Source: an uncultured Pelagibacteraceae bacterium
GTDB taxonomy: Bacteria > Pseudomonadota > Alphaproteobacteria > Pelagibacterales > Pelagibacteraceae
Assembly (NCBI GenBank): GCA_902591695.1
Contig: CACJBQ010000002.1
Span: 1-64,000, forward strand
Length of the DNA stretch: 64,000 nucleotides
Reading direction: 5' to 3'
Shown here in pieces: positions 10,476-23,160 of this stretch; positions within the stretch are counted from its first letter, which is position 1, and every line of letters starts with the position of its first letter. Made by a program: the position numbers and the translations under genes. The notes beneath the pieces were generated by a model. That model worked only from the letters and a program-made list of their open reading frames with translations, had not been told where the DNA came from and ran no database searches.

Positions 10476-11098
10476 GGACTTAATAAAGACTTTATCCACT
10501 TTCCGGAGTTATCTTTATTATATTTTAATCTCTCGTGGATTCTATTCTCACCATCTAGCCAAAATTCAATACTATCTGGAGATAAAATCCATCCAGACCA
10601 GTGACTTGGTCTTGGTACATCTGATTTGTTGCTATATTTTTTTTTGTAATCTTGTATAGATTTTAACAATTGTTCTCGCGAATTTAATTCTTCACTTTGC
10701 TTAGAAGCCCATGCTCCTATTCGACTTTCATACGCTCTAGATGAATAATATTCATCTGCAACCTGATCAGAAACTAATGACACCTTTCCACTAATTCTTA
10801 TTTGTCTTAAGAGACTTTTCCAATGGAAACACATCGCAGCATACGGATTTTCTTTTAATTCATTTCCCTTTTGACTATTTAAATTTGTATAAAATACAAA
10901 TCCATCTTTGTTGAAATCTTTAAGTAAAACCATTCTAACTGAAGGAATGTTGTTTTTGTCTGATGTGGCTAGAGCAACAGCGTTTGGATCATTTGGCTCA
11001 GTTTTCTTTGCTTCCTCCATCCATTCATGAAATAAATGAATTGGATCATCTATATCAAGAAAGCAACTATTAAGATCTAAAGAGTTTTTTTGATTCAT
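10472..11098 (-). CDS. pdxH: Pyridoxamine 5'-phosphate oxidase
   Basis: DPNAVALATSDKNNIPSVRMVLLKDF, FWLDGENRIHERLKY C-terminal signature. Confidence 0.95.
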   Translation of the reverse strand: MNQKNSLDLNSCFLDIDDPIHLFHEWMEEAKKTEPNDPNAVALATSDKNNIPSVRMVLLKDFNKDGFVFYTNLNSQKGNELKENPYAAMCFHWKSLLRQIRISGKVSLVSDQVADEYYSSRAYESRIGAWASKQSEELNSREQLLKSIQDYKKKYSNKSDVPRPSHWSGWILSPDSIEFWLDGENRIHERLKYNKDNSGKWIKSLLSP

Positions 11099-11131
11099 AA
11101 TTTAAACAAAATAATCTATATAATATAAATA

Positions 11132-12214
11132 ATGTCATTTAATACTTTTGGAAAGCTATTTCGTTTCACAACTTGGGGAGAGTCTCATGGACCTGCAATT
11201 GGTTGTATTGTTGATGGTTGTCCTCCAAACATAAATCTTAAAGAACAAGATATTCAAATAGAATTAGACAAAAGAAAACCAGGACAATCTAAATTTACGA
11301 CTCAGAGAAAAGAGGATGATAAAGTTCAAATATTGTCAGGAGTATTTGAGGGTAAAACTACAGGAACACCTATTTCTCTCATAATCTACAACAAAGATAT
11401 GAGATCAAAAGATTATAGTAATATTAAAGATAAGTTCAGACCGGGTCATGCAGATTTTACTTATTTTAAAAAATATGGAATTAGAGACTATAGAGGTGGT
11501 GGTAGATCTTCTGCTAGAGAAACTGCAGCACGAGTTGCGGCCGGTGCAATAGCAAAAGTTGTACTTCAAAAAAAATTAGGTAAAAAATTTAAAGTAATTG
11601 CTGCAGTAACTCAGTTAGGAATTCTTGGATGTGATACAAATCAGTGGAACGATAAAGTAATTTCAAAAAATCCATTTTTTTGTCCGGATAAATCAATGAT
11701 TAAATTATGGGAAAAATATTTACTTGGTGTTAGAAAGTCAGGATCCTCATGTGGAGCAGTGATTGAAATAAGAGCAAGAGGTATCCCAGTCGGTTTAGGT
11801 GCTCCAATTTATTCAAAATTGGATACTGACATAGCTTCAGGTCTAATGAGTATTAATGCAGTTAAAGGTGTAAATATTGGTGCAGGAATGAACTCAGCAC
11901 AATTAAGTGGAGAACAAAATTCAGATGAAATTTCTTCAAAAGGAAATAAATTAAAATTCAATTCAAATAACGCTGGTGGAATTCTTGGTGGAATTTCTAC
12001 GGGCCAAGAAATTGTTGCATCTTTTGCTGTCAAACCAACATCTTCAATTTTAACTAGTAGAAAAACTATAAATAAATTTGGGAAAAATACTTCAATATCT
12101 GTTAAAGGTAGACACGATCCTTGTGTAGGAATTAGAGCTGTACCAATTGGTGAAGCTATGATGAACTGTGTTTTACTTGACCACTACTTAATGAATAAAG
12201 CCCAGTGTGGTTAG
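11132..12214 (+). CDS. aroC: Chorismate synthase
   Basis: [51 protein letters not shown]. Confidence 0.97.
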   Translation: MSFNTFGKLFRFTTWGESHGPAIGCIVDGCPPNINLKEQDIQIELDKRKPGQSKFTTQRKEDDKVQILSGVFEGKTTGTPISLIIYNKDMRSKDYSNIKDKFRPGHADFTYFKKYGIRDYRGGGRSSARETAARVAAGAIAKVVLQKKLGKKFKVIAAVTQLGILGCDTNQWNDKVISKNPFFCPDKSMIKLWEKYLLGVRKSGSSCGAVIEIRARGIPVGLGAPIYSKLDTDIASGLMSINAVKGVNIGAGMNSAQLSGEQNSDEISSKGNKLKFNSNNAGGILGGISTGQEIVASFAVKPTSSILTSRKTINKFGKNTSISVKGRHDPCVGIRAVPIGEAMMNCVLLDHYLMNKAQCG

Positions 12215-12220
12215 CTTAAA

Positions 12221-14137
12221 TTAATTTTTCACAACTCTTATTGTCTCCTTTTGAAACAAAATATCAGCAATTTTCTTAGAAATTTGAGAACTGTTTAATC
12301 CAGCTTTATCGTACATTTTTTTTGGATCATCTTGTTCAATAAATTCATCTGGTAAAGTCATTGATCTAAATTTTAAACCTTTGTCAAATACTCCTCTTTC
12401 AGCTAATAAATTTTTAACATGAGAACCAAAACCACCTATTGATCCTTCTTCAACAGTTATCATAAGCTCATGTTCCTTAGCAGATTTTAGTATAAGTTCT
12501 TCGTCTAAAGGCTTAGCAAATCTGGCGTCTATTAAAGTTGTTGAAACTCCTTTTGCTTTTAATTCCTCTGCAGCTAACTTGCACTCTTCAAGTCGAGTTC
12601 CAAGGTTTAATACACAAACTTGTGTCCCTTGTTGAACGACTCTCCCTTTACCAATTTCAATTTTTTCATCTATTGATGGGAGATCAACACCTACACCAGT
12701 TCCTCTTGGATATCTGATTGCAGAAGGTCTGTCATTTATATCTACTGAAGTATTAATCATTTTTACTAGTTCAGCTTCGTTACTTGCTGCCATTACTACA
12801 AAGTTAGGCAAAGTTGATAAGTAAGTTATATCAAATGAACCAGCATGTGTTGATCCATCAGCACCAACTAATCCTGCTCTATCTATCGCAAATCTAACTG
12901 GTAAACTTTGGATGGCAACATCGTGAACAACTTGATCATATGCTCTCTGTAAAAATGTAGAATAAATTGCAGCATATGGTTTGTATCCTTCGGTTGCTAG
13001 ACCAGCTGCAAAAGTTACGGCATGTTGCTCTGCTATTCCTACATCAAACATTCTATTTGGAAACTCCTTGCCAAAAATATCCATGCCAGTACCTCCTGGC
13101 ATAGCTGCTGTTATTCCTACTATTTTGCTATCTTTTTTGGCATGTTTAACTAAGGTGTTTGCAAATACTTTTGTATAAGCTGGAAGGTTTGATTTACTCT
13201 TTACTTGTTCGCCAGTCTCAACATTAAATTTTGACACTCCATGATAATGATCATTTGCTTTTTCTGCATAAGAATAACCTTTTCCTTTTTGAGTTTTGAT
13301 ATGAATCATTATAGGACCCTCATGTCTTGATTCTTTTGCGTTTTTTAAAATTGGAACCAGGCTTGATAAATCATGACCATCTATAGGACCTGCATAATAA
13401 AAGCCAAGTGAACTAAACAATGTACCTCCAGTAACTGCTGAACGGAAAAAATCCTCTGCTTTTCCTGCTTTGGCACTAAATCTTTTTGAAAATGCAGATG
13501 TAATTAATTTTAAAGTTTCCCTAAGACTAAAATATATTTTACCCGTAAATAATTTTGCCAAGTAAGTTCTCATTGCTCCAACTGGTTTTGCAATTGACAT
13601 GTCGTTATCATTTAAAATAACAATCATTTTTGTCTTAGATGCTCCAGCATTATTCATAGCTTCGTAAGCCATACCTGCACTAATTGCTCCATCACCTATG
13701 ACAGCTATTACATTGGAAGACTTATTTTCTAATTTATTTGCCTCAGCAATTCCTAATGCTGATGAAATAGATGTTGAGCTATGGGCTGCTCCAAATGGGT
13801 CATACTCACTTTCAGATCTTTTTGTAAAACCTGATAAACCATCGCCTTGCCGTAAAGTTCTAATTTTATCTTTTCTTCCAGTTAAAATTTTATGTGGGTA
13901 AGATTGATGACCAACATCCCATATTAATTTATCATTTGGTGTGTCAAAAACATAATGAAGTGCAACTGTCAATTCAACCACGCCCAAACCAGCACCAAGG
14001 TGACCTCCTGTTTCTGAGACAGCACTTATCATTTCCTCCCTCACCTCATCTGCTACTTTTTGTAAATTGTCTTCAGACACTTTTCTTAAATCAGATGGAA
14101 AGTTGATGTTGTTTAAAAATTGATAATTTTTTTTCAT
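12221..14137 (-). CDS. dxs: 1-deoxy-D-xylulose-5-phosphate synthase
   Basis: [54 protein letters not shown]. Confidence 0.96.
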   Translation of the reverse strand: MKKNYQFLNNINFPSDLRKVSEDNLQKVADEVREEMISAVSETGGHLGAGLGVVELTVALHYVFDTPNDKLIWDVGHQSYPHKILTGRKDKIRTLRQGDGLSGFTKRSESEYDPFGAAHSSTSISSALGIAEANKLENKSSNVIAVIGDGAISAGMAYEAMNNAGASKTKMIVILNDNDMSIAKPVGAMRTYLAKLFTGKIYFSLRETLKLITSAFSKRFSAKAGKAEDFFRSAVTGGTLFSSLGFYYAGPIDGHDLSSLVPILKNAKESRHEGPIMIHIKTQKGKGYSYAEKANDHYHGVSKFNVETGEQVKSKSNLPAYTKVFANTLVKHAKKDSKIVGITAAMPGGTGMDIFGKEFPNRMFDVGIAEQHAVTFAAGLATEGYKPYAAIYSTFLQRAYDQVVHDVAIQSLPVRFAIDRAGLVGADGSTHAGSFDITYLSTLPNFVVMAASNEAELVKMINTSVDINDRPSAIRYPRGTGVGVDLPSIDEKIEIGKGRVVQQGTQVCVLNLGTRLEECKLAAEELKAKGVSTTLIDARFAKPLDEELILKSAKEHELMITVEEGSIGGFGSHVKNLLAERGVFDKGLKFRSMTLPDEFIEQDDPKKMYDKAGLNSSQISKKIADILFQKETIRVVKN

Positions 14138-15006
14138 TTTTTTCTATTCAATATATAGCCTAGAGTTTCATTTATTTTTTTAGATTTTGAACCATATTTT
14201 ATTAAATTCTTATTAATATCTTTTATTATCTTATCACAATACTTAAGTGAGTCATCATAGCCTATTAAATTTATAAGTGTTGCCTTGCCTTTTTTTTGAT
14301 CTTTTCCTGTTTTTTTGCCAGCTTCCTTAGAATTACTTTTCAGATCAATTAAATCATCAGCTATTTGGAATAATAGACCAATTTTTGATCCAATATTTTC
14401 AAAAAATTTAATTTCTTGAATTGTTTTTTTCTTAATTATTGCTGGAACTGCACAACAAAAACTAAATAACATTCCAGTTTTTTTTATTTCCATTTCTAAT
14501 ATTTGATTCCTTGATATTTTTTTTCTCTCATAACTTAAATCTAAATATTGCCCACCAGCTATTCCTAAATGACCTGAGCATTCTGATAATTTTTTTATAA
14601 GGTTAATTTTAATCTTTTCATTTAATTTCAATTTAGGACTTGATAAAATTTCAAAAGCTAAAGTTAGTAATGAATTTCCTGCTAGAACTGCTGTAGACTC
14701 ACCAAATTTAATGTGGGTTGATGGTTTTCCTCTTCTAATATCATCATCATCCATGCAGGGTAGATCGTCATGAATAAGCGAATAAGCATGAATACATTCA
14801 ACGGCCGACCCAACTATTATCAATGTTTTGTAATCTATTGAAAATAATGACCCTAAGTCGATCAAGATTTTAGATCTTATTTTTTTTCCACCTGGAAATA
14901 AACCATACTTCATGGGTGACATTAAGTGAGAATATTTCTGTGAATTAATATATTTTTTAAGAAATTTATTTGTATCCTTGGCTATTTTATTAAGCTGTTT
15001 TTTCAT
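14134..15006 (-). CDS. ispA: Farnesyl/geranyl diphosphate synthase
   Basis: [27 protein letters not shown] and [10 protein letters not shown] motifs; next to dxs and xseB. Confidence 0.9.
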   Translation of the reverse strand: MKKQLNKIAKDTNKFLKKYINSQKYSHLMSPMKYGLFPGGKKIRSKILIDLGSLFSIDYKTLIIVGSAVECIHAYSLIHDDLPCMDDDDIRRGKPSTHIKFGESTAVLAGNSLLTLAFEILSSPKLKLNEKIKINLIKKLSECSGHLGIAGGQYLDLSYERKKISRNQILEMEIKKTGMLFSFCCAVPAIIKKKTIQEIKFFENIGSKIGLLFQIADDLIDLKSNSKEAGKKTGKDQKKGKATLINLIGYDDSLKYCDKIIKDINKNLIKYGSKSKKINETLGYILNRKK

Positions 15007-15236
15007 TTTTTAATTATTTGTTTAATCTTTTTATTTGTCTCTTCCCCAATGGATTTAAAATTTTTATGAAATTTCTTTTCAATAATATTATTTAATTTTA
15101 GAAGTTCTTGATAACTGTCAGCTGAATTGTTTAAATCGTTTTCCTTTTCTAAAGAATCTATAATCTTATTTGCTTTTTCTGTAAGCTCCTCAACTGAGTA
15201 CTGATCATAATCAGGTGGTATTATTTTATCTTTCAT
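15003..15236 (-). CDS. xseB: Exodeoxyribonuclease VII small subunit
   Basis: Short 77-aa protein, XseB-like helical pattern, classic xseB-ispA-dxs order. Confidence 0.7.
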   Translation of the reverse strand: MKDKIIPPDYDQYSVEELTEKANKIIDSLEKENDLNNSADSYQELLKLNNIIEKKFHKNFKSIGEETNKKIKQIIKK

Positions 15237-15256
15237 ATAATAATAATTATTAATAC

Positions 15257-16189
15257 ATGAAATCTATTCAATCAAATATCAAAAAAGCAAAAAAATATTT
15301 AGATAATAATCATTGTGTTGCAGTACCAACAGAAACTGTTTATGGATTAGCTGCAAACGCTTACTCGAATAGTGCAGTTAAGAAAATATTTAGTCTTAAA
15401 AAAAGACCATTTAACAATCCGCTCATTGTACATTATTACGATATTCAAAGACTTAGAGAGGACTGTGATATAAATGATAATTTGGTAAAACTTTACAAAA
15501 GATTTTCTCCAGGTCCCATAACTTACGTTTTGAAATTAAAAAATGAATCAAAAATATCAAAATTTGTCACTAATAATAAAAAAAGTATTGCTGTACGTTT
15601 TCCTAAACATAAATTGTTCAGAAATTTATTAAAAAATTTAGATTATCCAGTAGCTGCACCTAGCGCAAATATATCTTCAAGATTAAGTTCAGTTAAACCA
15701 TCTGATGTAAAAGAAGAATTTGGTTCAAAAATAAAATATATTTTAAATGGAGGAAAAAGTAAAATTGGAGTTGAGTCCACAATATTAAATCTTTTAAAAA
15801 AACCCTCACTTTTAAGATATGGAGGCTTAGATGCTAAAAAAATTGAAAATTTTTTAAAAAAAAAATTATTAATTAGTACAAATTCAAAAAAAAAAATATC
15901 CCCTGGTTTATTTCCGTTACATTACTCTCCCGGGATACCTTTAAGAGTCAATGTTAAAAAACCAAAAAAAAACGAGGCGTATTTATTAATCAAAAAAAGA
16001 AAATCAAAATTAAAAAACTATTATTATTTATCAAAAGTGAAAAATATAGAGGAAGCTGCAAAGAATTTATATTCAACTTTAAGAAAAATTAAAAACGATG
16101 GTTTTAAAAAGATTGCAGTTGAAAAAATACCAAACAAAGGTCTTGGTAAAACAATCAACGATAGATTAAAGAGAGCCTCTAAATATTAA
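15257..16189 (+). CDS. L-threonylcarbamoyladenylate synthase (Sua5/YwlC type)
   Basis: CVAVPTETVYGLAANAYS; KRPFNNPLIVHY; C-terminal Sua5 region SPGLFPLHYSP. Confidence 0.92.
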   Translation: MKSIQSNIKKAKKYLDNNHCVAVPTETVYGLAANAYSNSAVKKIFSLKKRPFNNPLIVHYYDIQRLREDCDINDNLVKLYKRFSPGPITYVLKLKNESKISKFVTNNKKSIAVRFPKHKLFRNLLKNLDYPVAAPSANISSRLSSVKPSDVKEEFGSKIKYILNGGKSKIGVESTILNLLKKPSLLRYGGLDAKKIENFLKKKLLISTNSKKKISPGLFPLHYSPGIPLRVNVKKPKKNEAYLLIKKRKSKLKNYYYLSKVKNIEEAAKNLYSTLRKIKNDGFKKIAVEKIPNKGLGKTINDRLKRASKY

Positions 16190-16911
16190 TGACAAATTCT
16201 ATTGAAGTAATCAATTTATCAAAAAAATATAAAGATAAAAAAGCAGTGGATAATATAAATTTTAAAATTAATGAAAATGAAATGGTTGGTCTTTTAGGAC
16301 CTAATGGATGTGGAAAAACTACAACTATTGCAATGATTTTAGGATTATTAAAACCAAGTAGAGGTGAGGTTTTAATCAACGGAGAGAATATTGAAAAAAA
16401 TAAAATCTCTCTTCTTCATAAAATGAATTTTATTTCACCCTATATTGAATTGCCTAAAAAACTTAAAGTTAAACAAAATTTAATTGTTTATGGAAAATTA
16501 TATAACATTCAAAATTTAAATGACCGAATAGATCACCTTGCAAATAAACTTAGATTAAAAGATCTTTTAAACAAAATTACTGGAGAACTTTCTTCTGGAC
16601 AAAAAAATAGGGTAAGTCTTGCTAAAGCTTTAATAAATGATCCAACGGTACTTTTGTTGGATGAACCCACTGCTTCATTAGATCCTGAAACTGGTGATTT
16701 TGTAAGATCATTTTTAGAAGATTACAAAAAAGAAAAAAAAATATCTGTTTTGCTTGCCTCACATAATATGGAAGAAGTAAAAAGATTATGTGGTTCTGTT
16801 TTAATGATGAAAGATGGTTTAATAGTGGATAGAGGAACACCTGAAGAGTTAATAACTAAATATGGAAGAAGAAATTTAGAGGAAGTATTTTTAGAAATTG
16901 TGAGAAAATAA
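16189..16911 (+). CDS. ABC transporter ATP-binding protein (ABC-2 type)
   Basis: Walker A GPNGCGKTT, signature LSSGQKNRVSLAKAL, Walker B VLLLDEPTASLDP. Confidence 0.95.
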   Translation: MTNSIEVINLSKKYKDKKAVDNINFKINENEMVGLLGPNGCGKTTTIAMILGLLKPSRGEVLINGENIEKNKISLLHKMNFISPYIELPKKLKVKQNLIVYGKLYNIQNLNDRIDHLANKLRLKDLLNKITGELSSGQKNRVSLAKALINDPTVLLLDEPTASLDPETGDFVRSFLEDYKKEKKISVLLASHNMEEVKRLCGSVLMMKDGLIVDRGTPEELITKYGRRNLEEVFLEIVRK

Positions 16912-16913
16912 AA

Positions 16914-17705
16914 ATGAATTTAATTAGAATTTATGGTCTTTTTTTAAGACACTTTTATTTAATAACTAGATCATTTCCAAGAATATTAGATTTAATTTAT
17001 TGGCCTTCAATTCAAATTACTCTTTGGGGATTTATTTCTAATTTTTTTGCAGCTCATAGCTCTTATTACAGTGGTGCAGTCGGAGTTATTCTTTCATGTG
17101 CAATTCTATATGATTTTTTATTTAGAACCAGTATTGGTTTTAATATGTTATTTTTGGAGGAGATTTGGAGCAGAAATTTTACAAACCTATTTATTGCACC
17201 AATGAAAATTAGTGAGATAATTATTTCTCTAGTTTTTACTGCTTTAATAAGAGCATTAATTGGTTTAATTCCAGCTATACTATTAACATCTCCATTATTT
17301 GGTATATCTTTGCTAAAACTAGGTCTTCCTTTGGCATTTCTTTTCTTAAGTCTGTATTTATTTGGAATAACACTTGGTCTATTTGTTTCAGCAGGATTGT
17401 TAAGATTTGGACCATCTTTTGAGAATATTGCATGGTCTACCATGTTTTTATTAGCACCATTTGGATGTATTTACTATCCAGTTGAAACACTACCAGGTAT
17501 CTTCCAAACAATCGCTTTCGCACTTCCGTTAGTTTATATTTTTGAGGAGACTAGAAATATCTTAGTCAATGGAATGGTAAATTATGAAAATATCATAAAT
17601 GCAATCTATCTAAACGGGTTTTATTTAATTTTGTCAATATTTGTATTTTATTACTCTTTCGACAAAGCAAGAGATAAAGGAACTTTAATAAATATGGGTG
17701 AATAA
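16914..17705 (+). CDS. ABC-2 type transporter permease
   Basis: Multi-TM protein directly downstream of the ATPase gene. Confidence 0.88.
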   Translation: MNLIRIYGLFLRHFYLITRSFPRILDLIYWPSIQITLWGFISNFFAAHSSYYSGAVGVILSCAILYDFLFRTSIGFNMLFLEEIWSRNFTNLFIAPMKISEIIISLVFTALIRALIGLIPAILLTSPLFGISLLKLGLPLAFLFLSLYLFGITLGLFVSAGLLRFGPSFENIAWSTMFLLAPFGCIYYPVETLPGIFQTIAFALPLVYIFEETRNILVNGMVNYENIINAIYLNGFYLILSIFVFYYSFDKARDKGTLINMGE

Positions 17706-17710
17706 ACTGG

Positions 17711-17787
17711 TGGTGCGCCTGCTAGGAGTCGAACCCAGAACCTCCTGATCCGAAGTCAGGCGCTCTATCCAGTTGAGCTACAAGCGC
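17711..17787 (-). tRNA. tRNA-Arg, apparent anticodon TCG
   Basis: Minus strand GCGCTTGTAGCTCAACTGGATAGAGCGCCTGACTTCGGATCAGGAGGTTCTGGGTTCGACTCCTAGCAGGCGCACCA: 7-bp acceptor stem, anticodon loop CTTCGGA, T-loop GTTCGAC, encoded CCA. Confidence 0.95.
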
Positions 17788-17810
17788 ATATAGTATTAAT
17801 ATTATATTTT

Positions 17811-18791
17811 ATGGAAAAAAACATTAATTTTATAGTCAAAGAGGATGAGAAGAATTTAAGGGTTGATGTTTTAATTAACAAAAGAGAGGAATTAATTAGT
17901 AGAACTAGAATTAAAAATTTAATTTTAAAAGAAAAGTTAACACTAAATAATAAAATTATTAAAAGTCCATCAAAAAAAGTCTCAATTGGTGACACTATAA
18001 ATCTTAAGATCCCAGAGCCTGAAATGGCGTCCCTTAAACCTTATCAATTTAAATTAGAAATAATATACGAAGATAATGATCTATTGGTTATTAATAAACC
18101 TGCTGGAATAATCATGCATCCAGGGGCTGGAAATTATGATAAAACAATTGTTAATGCATTGATGCATTATAATAAGAATTCTTTATCAAATATAGGTGAT
18201 GAATTAAGACCTGGTATTGTTCATAGAATTGATAAAAACACATCTGGTTTAGTTGTAATTGCAAAAAACAATGAAACTCATGAAAATTTATCAAAACAAT
18301 TTAGTGATCATACAATTATAAGAGAGTACCAACTTTTAATATGGGGAAAATTAAGACCATCTTCAGGAAGGATTGAAACATTTATAACTCGCAGTTCAAA
18401 AAATAGACAACTTATGGAAGTTAGTAGTTCTAAAGGCAAGAAAGCTATAACAAATTATAAAACACTTAAAATTTTTGAAAATCAGAAAACACCAACTTTA
18501 AGTTTAGTTGAATGTAAATTAGAAACAGGAAGAACACATCAAATAAGAGTCCATATGAATTACAAAGGTAATAGTCTTGTTGGAGATGGCAAATATAAAA
18601 AAAAATATAAAAAATTAAAAAATATTGATTTAGACATCCAAACTTCAATTACTAAATTAAATAGACAATTCCTGCATGCAAAAACTTTAGGATTTATGCA
18701 TCCACGTACTAAGAAAGAGATGATTTTTTCCTCACTTTTGCCACAAGATCTTAATAATATTCTTAAAATGCTTAGAAACACTGAAGAATAA
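17811..18791 (+). CDS. rluD: 23S rRNA pseudouridine synthase RluD-like
   Basis: GIVHRIDKNTSGLVVIAKN catalytic motif; ETGRTHQIRVHM. Confidence 0.9.
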   Translation: MEKNINFIVKEDEKNLRVDVLINKREELISRTRIKNLILKEKLTLNNKIIKSPSKKVSIGDTINLKIPEPEMASLKPYQFKLEIIYEDNDLLVINKPAGIIMHPGAGNYDKTIVNALMHYNKNSLSNIGDELRPGIVHRIDKNTSGLVVIAKNNETHENLSKQFSDHTIIREYQLLIWGKLRPSSGRIETFITRSSKNRQLMEVSSSKGKKAITNYKTLKIFENQKTPTLSLVECKLETGRTHQIRVHMNYKGNSLVGDGKYKKKYKKLKNIDLDIQTSITKLNRQFLHAKTLGFMHPRTKKEMIFSSLLPQDLNNILKMLRNTEE

Positions 18792-18832
18792 ATTATTGAA
18801 AATTTGCTATAATTAATTAAATAAACACCTCT

Positions 18833-19726
18833 ATGAGCACAACAATGAGTAATAATCTGCCAACCCTTTCTAATGAAGGTGGGCTATCTGCATATTTAGA
18901 GCAGATTAAAAAATTTCCGATGTTAGCTGCAGAAGAAGAATATATGCTAGCAAAAAACTGGAAAACAACTGGTAATATTAAAGCTGCAGAAAAACTGGTC
19001 ACTAGTCACTTAAGATTAGTTGCAAAGATTGCTATGGGCTACAAAGGATATGGTTTGCCTATTAATGAAATGATTTCAGAGGGAAATGTAGGTCTTATGC
19101 AAGCTGTTAAGAAATTTGAACCAGAAAAAGGTTTTAGATTGGCAACTTATGCAATGTGGTGGATTAAGGCTTCTATTCAAGAATATATTTTAAGATCCTG
19201 GAGTCTTGTCAAAATTGGAACTACTACTGCTCAAAAAAAATTATTCTTTAATTTAAAGAAAATTAAAAATCAAATTTCTCCAGAAACTGAAGGTGACTTA
19301 AGAGATGAACACGTTGATCATATAGCTAATAAGCTCGATGTAAGTAAAGAAGAAGTCGTTTCAATGAATAGAAGACTTTCTGGAAAGGAGTTCTCGCTAA
19401 ATGCTCAAGTTGGAGAAGATGGCGATGAATGGCAAGACTGGTTGGTTGATAAAGAACTTGATCATGATTTAAAATTTGCTCACCACGAGGAAATGGAGCA
19501 AAGAAAAGATTTATTAAAAGACTCTATTAAAGTTCTTAACGATAGAGAAAGAGAAATTTTATACTCTAGAAGACTAAATGATAACCCAACTACTCTAGAA
19601 GATTTAAGTAAAAAATATAAAATTAGCAGAGAAAGAGTTAGACAAATTGAAAATAAAGCATTTGAAAAACTCCAAAAGCACATGCTTCTATTAGCTAAAT
19701 CAAAAAATCTTTTACCCGCAAACTAA
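18833..19726 (+). CDS. rpoH: RNA polymerase sigma-32 factor
   Basis: [53 protein letters not shown]. Confidence 0.95.
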   Translation: MSTTMSNNLPTLSNEGGLSAYLEQIKKFPMLAAEEEYMLAKNWKTTGNIKAAEKLVTSHLRLVAKIAMGYKGYGLPINEMISEGNVGLMQAVKKFEPEKGFRLATYAMWWIKASIQEYILRSWSLVKIGTTTAQKKLFFNLKKIKNQISPETEGDLRDEHVDHIANKLDVSKEEVVSMNRRLSGKEFSLNAQVGEDGDEWQDWLVDKELDHDLKFAHHEEMEQRKDLLKDSIKVLNDREREILYSRRLNDNPTTLEDLSKKYKISRERVRQIENKAFEKLQKHMLLLAKSKNLLPAN

Positions 19727-21015
19727 ACTTCAAAAGGATTTTCAATTAAAATAGTATCATCTCTTTCTGGACTAGTTGAGATACTTGATACTTTTGCACC
19801 AATAAAATCTTCTACTGCAAAAATATATTTTTTTGCATTTTCGGGTAATGAGTCTAGATTTTTAACTCCACTTGTAGAAGCTTTCCAACCTGGAAAAGTT
19901 TCATAAATTGGTTTTATTTTTATTTGATCTTCTACAGCAGCAGGTAAATAATCTAATCTTTTACCATCAAGCTCATAAGCAATACACATTTTAATTTCAT
20001 CTAATTCATCGAGTACATCTAATTTAGTTAAAGCTATACCATCAATTCCTGAAACTTTAATAGTTTGCCTAACTAAAACACCATCAAACCATCCACATCT
20101 TCTTTTTCTGCTTGTAACAGTTCCAAATTCTTTACCGCGTGTTCCTAAAAGTTCACCAACATCATCTTTTAACTCTGTAGGAAAAGGACCTTCTCCAACT
20201 CTTGTTGTATAAGCTTTTGTAATTCCAAGAACATAATTAATCGAATTAGGGCCACAACCAGTCCCTGTAGCTGCGCTTGAGGCGACAGTATTAGATGAAG
20301 TTACAAAAGGATAAGTTCCATGATCTACATCAAGTAAAATACCTTGGGCTCCTTCGAATAAAATTCTCTTTTTTTGTTTTTTAAATTGATCAATCTTTAG
20401 CCAAACTGGCTGAGAAAATTCTAATATTTTGGGTGCTATTTTAAGCAAATCAGATTTAAGTTGATCTTTTTCAAAAATTTTTTTTCCTAGACCTTTTCTA
20501 ATCGCATTATGATGAACTAATACAGAGTCGAGTCTTTGATCTAAATTTTTATCAGATCTTAGATCCATAACTCTTATAGATCTTCTTCCAACTTTATCTT
20601 CGTATGCAGGTCCAATTCCACGTCTTGTAGTTCCTATTTTGCTTTTTCCTGCTGCATCCTCTCTAATCTCATCCATTTCTCTGTGAAAAGGCAAAATTAA
20701 ATTTGCAGACTCAGAAATAATAAAATTATTTACATTTACTTCTACGCCTTTAGATTTAATTTCTTCTATTTCCTCTAATAAAGCCCATGGATCTACTACA
20801 ACTCCATTGCCAATAATTGATATTTTACCTTGTCTAACTATTCCAGATGGCAGTAGTCTCAATTTATATGTAACACCATCAATCACTAAAGTATGGCCAG
20901 CATTGTGACCTCCTTGAAATCTTATTACTACGTCAGCCTGTTCAGATAACCAATCAACAATTTTTCCTTTACCTTCATCACCCCATTGAGATCCAACAAC
21001 GACTATATTTTTCAT
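19723..21015 (-). CDS. purA: Adenylosuccinate synthetase
   Basis: [45 protein letters not shown]. Confidence 0.97.
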   Translation of the reverse strand: MKNIVVVGSQWGDEGKGKIVDWLSEQADVVIRFQGGHNAGHTLVIDGVTYKLRLLPSGIVRQGKISIIGNGVVVDPWALLEEIEEIKSKGVEVNVNNFIISESANLILPFHREMDEIREDAAGKSKIGTTRRGIGPAYEDKVGRRSIRVMDLRSDKNLDQRLDSVLVHHNAIRKGLGKKIFEKDQLKSDLLKIAPKILEFSQPVWLKIDQFKKQKKRILFEGAQGILLDVDHGTYPFVTSSNTVASSAATGTGCGPNSINYVLGITKAYTTRVGEGPFPTELKDDVGELLGTRGKEFGTVTSRKRRCGWFDGVLVRQTIKVSGIDGIALTKLDVLDELDEIKMCIAYELDGKRLDYLPAAVEDQIKIKPIYETFPGWKASTSGVKNLDSLPENAKKYIFAVEDFIGAKVSSISTSPERDDTILIENPFEV

Positions 21016-21827
21016 TATTTAAATTTTCTGTCTACTTTTAAGGAAGTGAGATGGTTAATTGGGCCATTACCTTTTCCATATTTAGGGTTTGATTTTATTG
21101 CAGAATTTACATACTTAATTCCAAGCTCACAAGATTTCTTTACTGTTTTTCCACATGATAAAAAAGTTGTAACTGAGCTAGATAAAGTACAACCTGTACC
21201 ATGAGTATTCTTTGTTTTGTGACGGTCGCTTTTGAAGATCTTTAGATCTTTTGTGTTTATTAAAATATCTAATACATTTTTATGTTTTAAATGACCACCT
21301 TTTATAAGTACATTTTTAGCTCCTAAACCTACAAGTTTATTGGCGGCAAAAATCATATCCTCTTTTGTTATAATTTTTGTTTTAGTTAAAATTTCTGCCT
21401 CAGGAATATTGGGAGTAATAAGTGATACTTTTTTAATTAATTTAAATTTTAAAAATTGAATAGCTTTACTATCTATCAGTTTAGCACCTCCTTTAGCAAC
21501 CATTACTGGATCTAATACGATTTTTTTAACTTTAATTACATCCAAAGCTTTTAGTACCATTCTAATAACCTCTGAAGAATGCAGCATACCAATTTTTATT
21601 GCATCAGGTCTTATATCTTTACAACTATAAATAATCTGATTAAAAATTTCTTTTGGATTGATACCAACAATTGATTTTACACCTGTAGTATTTTGTGATG
21701 TAACTGCAGTTATTGCTGTCATTGCATAAGAACCAAGAGCAGTGATAGTTTTTATATCAGCTTGAATACCTGCTCCACCAGATGAGTCAGATCCTGCGAT
21801 AATTAAAATTTTAGAATTAGGTTTCAA
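21015..21827 (-). CDS. thiD: Hydroxymethylpyrimidine/phosphomethylpyrimidine kinase
   Basis: [42 protein letters not shown]. Confidence 0.95.
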   Translation of the reverse strand: MKPNSKILIIAGSDSSGGAGIQADIKTITALGSYAMTAITAVTSQNTTGVKSIVGINPKEIFNQIIYSCKDIRPDAIKIGMLHSSEVIRMVLKALDVIKVKKIVLDPVMVAKGGAKLIDSKAIQFLKFKLIKKVSLITPNIPEAEILTKTKIITKEDMIFAANKLVGLGAKNVLIKGGHLKHKNVLDILINTKDLKIFKSDRHKTKNTHGTGCTLSSSVTTFLSCGKTVKKSCELGIKYVNSAIKSNPKYGKGNGPINHLTSLKVDRKFK

Positions 21828-21828
21828 T

Positions 21829-23160
21829 TTATTTAATTTTTTTCGTAATCATATTCACACATTTATATAGAAGAGCTTTGTTTTCACTTTCTCCCATTAC
21901 TCTTATTTTAGACTCTGTACCTGATTTTCTTACTAAAATTCTTCCTTTACCTTTAATTAATTTATCTGCATTTTTTATAATTTTTTTTATCTCTGATTTG
22001 TTAATAATATTTTTATCTTTTACCTCGATATTTTCTAAAAGTTGAGGTGTTTTCTTAAATTGTTCAAAAAATTCACTTGCCTTTTTTCCTTTTCTTAAAG
22101 CAAAAAGAGCTTCTAAAGCTACTAACAAACCATCTCCTGTAGTTGCAAATTTACCTAAAATAATATGTCCCGATTGTTCACCACCTAAATTAAAATTATA
22201 TTTTTGCATTTTTTCTTTAACATATCTATCTCCAACATTTGCCCTCAAAAATTTTATTCCTTTAGATTTAAAATATTTTTCTAAACCATAATTTGACATT
22301 AATGTTCCAACAACTCCCCCCTTTAACATTTTTTTATTTTTCCATCTTGTTGCTAAAGCAGCTATAATTTGATCTCCATCTATTATATTGCTTTTCTCAT
22401 CACACATTATAATTCTGTCAGCATCTCCATCTAAAGATATACCGATATGTGCTTTATATTTTTTTACAGCAGATCTAATGTTTCTTGGAAAAGTTGATCC
22501 ACATTTTTTATTAATATTTAAACCATTTGGTTTGACACCTATTGCTATCACTTTAGCTCCTAATGATTTCAATAATTCAGGACCTGCCTTATAACCAGCA
22601 CCGTTTGCACAGTCGATTACTATTCTTAGTCCTCTTAAATTGAACTCTTTTGTGAAATTTTTTTTTAATATTTTAATATAATTTTTGGTGCCTGTTTCTA
22701 ATCTTTTAACTCTTCCTAATTTTTCAGAATGCGAGAGATTTTTTGAGATTTTCTTATCAATGAGACTTTCAATTTTTTTTTCTATTTTATCTGATAATTT
22801 CATTCCATCAGGACCAAACAATTTTAAACCATTGTCAAAATGTGGATTATGAGAAGCGGTAATCATTATACCCATATTCGCCTTCATCTCTTTTGTTAAC
22901 ATAGCCAGCGCATTAGTTGGTAAGGGTCCTAGGGTATAAACATGCATACCAGCTGAAGCCAAACCTGAGACAAGGGCTGGTTCAAGTGTATATCCAGACA
23001 ATCTCGTATCTTTTGCAATTATTGCTGTTTGTTTTCTTTTTTTTTGAGATTTAAAGTATGTTCCACTAGCAAGTCCAAATTTAAAGAACATATCTCCATT
23101 TATATATTTGCTGTTAACTGCACCTCTTATTCCATCTGTTCCAAAATATTTTTTTGCCAT
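21829..23160 (-). CDS. glmM: Phosphoglucosamine mutase
   Basis: KKYFGTDGIRGAVN; ITASHNPHFDNGLKLFGPDG; SLDGDADRII. Confidence 0.97.
   Translation of the reverse strand: MAKKYFGTDGIRGAVNSKYINGDMFFKFGLASGTYFKSQKKRKQTAIIAKDTRLSGYTLEPALVSGLASAGMHVYTLGPLPTNALAMLTKEMKANMGIMITASHNPHFDNGLKLFGPDGMKLSDKIEKKIESLIDKKISKNLSHSEKLGRVKRLETGTKNYIKILKKNFTKEFNLRGLRIVIDCANGAGYKAGPELLKSLGAKVIAIGVKPNGLNINKKCGSTFPRNIRSAVKKYKAHIGISLDGDADRIIMCDEKSNIIDGDQIIAALATRWKNKKMLKGGVVGTLMSNYGLEKYFKSKGIKFLRANVGDRYVKEKMQKYNFNLGGEQSGHIILGKFATTGDGLLVALEALFALRKGKKASEFFEQFKKTPQLLENIEVKDKNIINKSEIKKIIKNADKLIKGKGRILVRKSGTESKIRVMGESENKALLYKCVNMITKKIK

Noticed and set aside
17066-17443. 125-aa - strand ORF
   Set aside because: Antisense to the ABC permease CDS; no recognisable domain.
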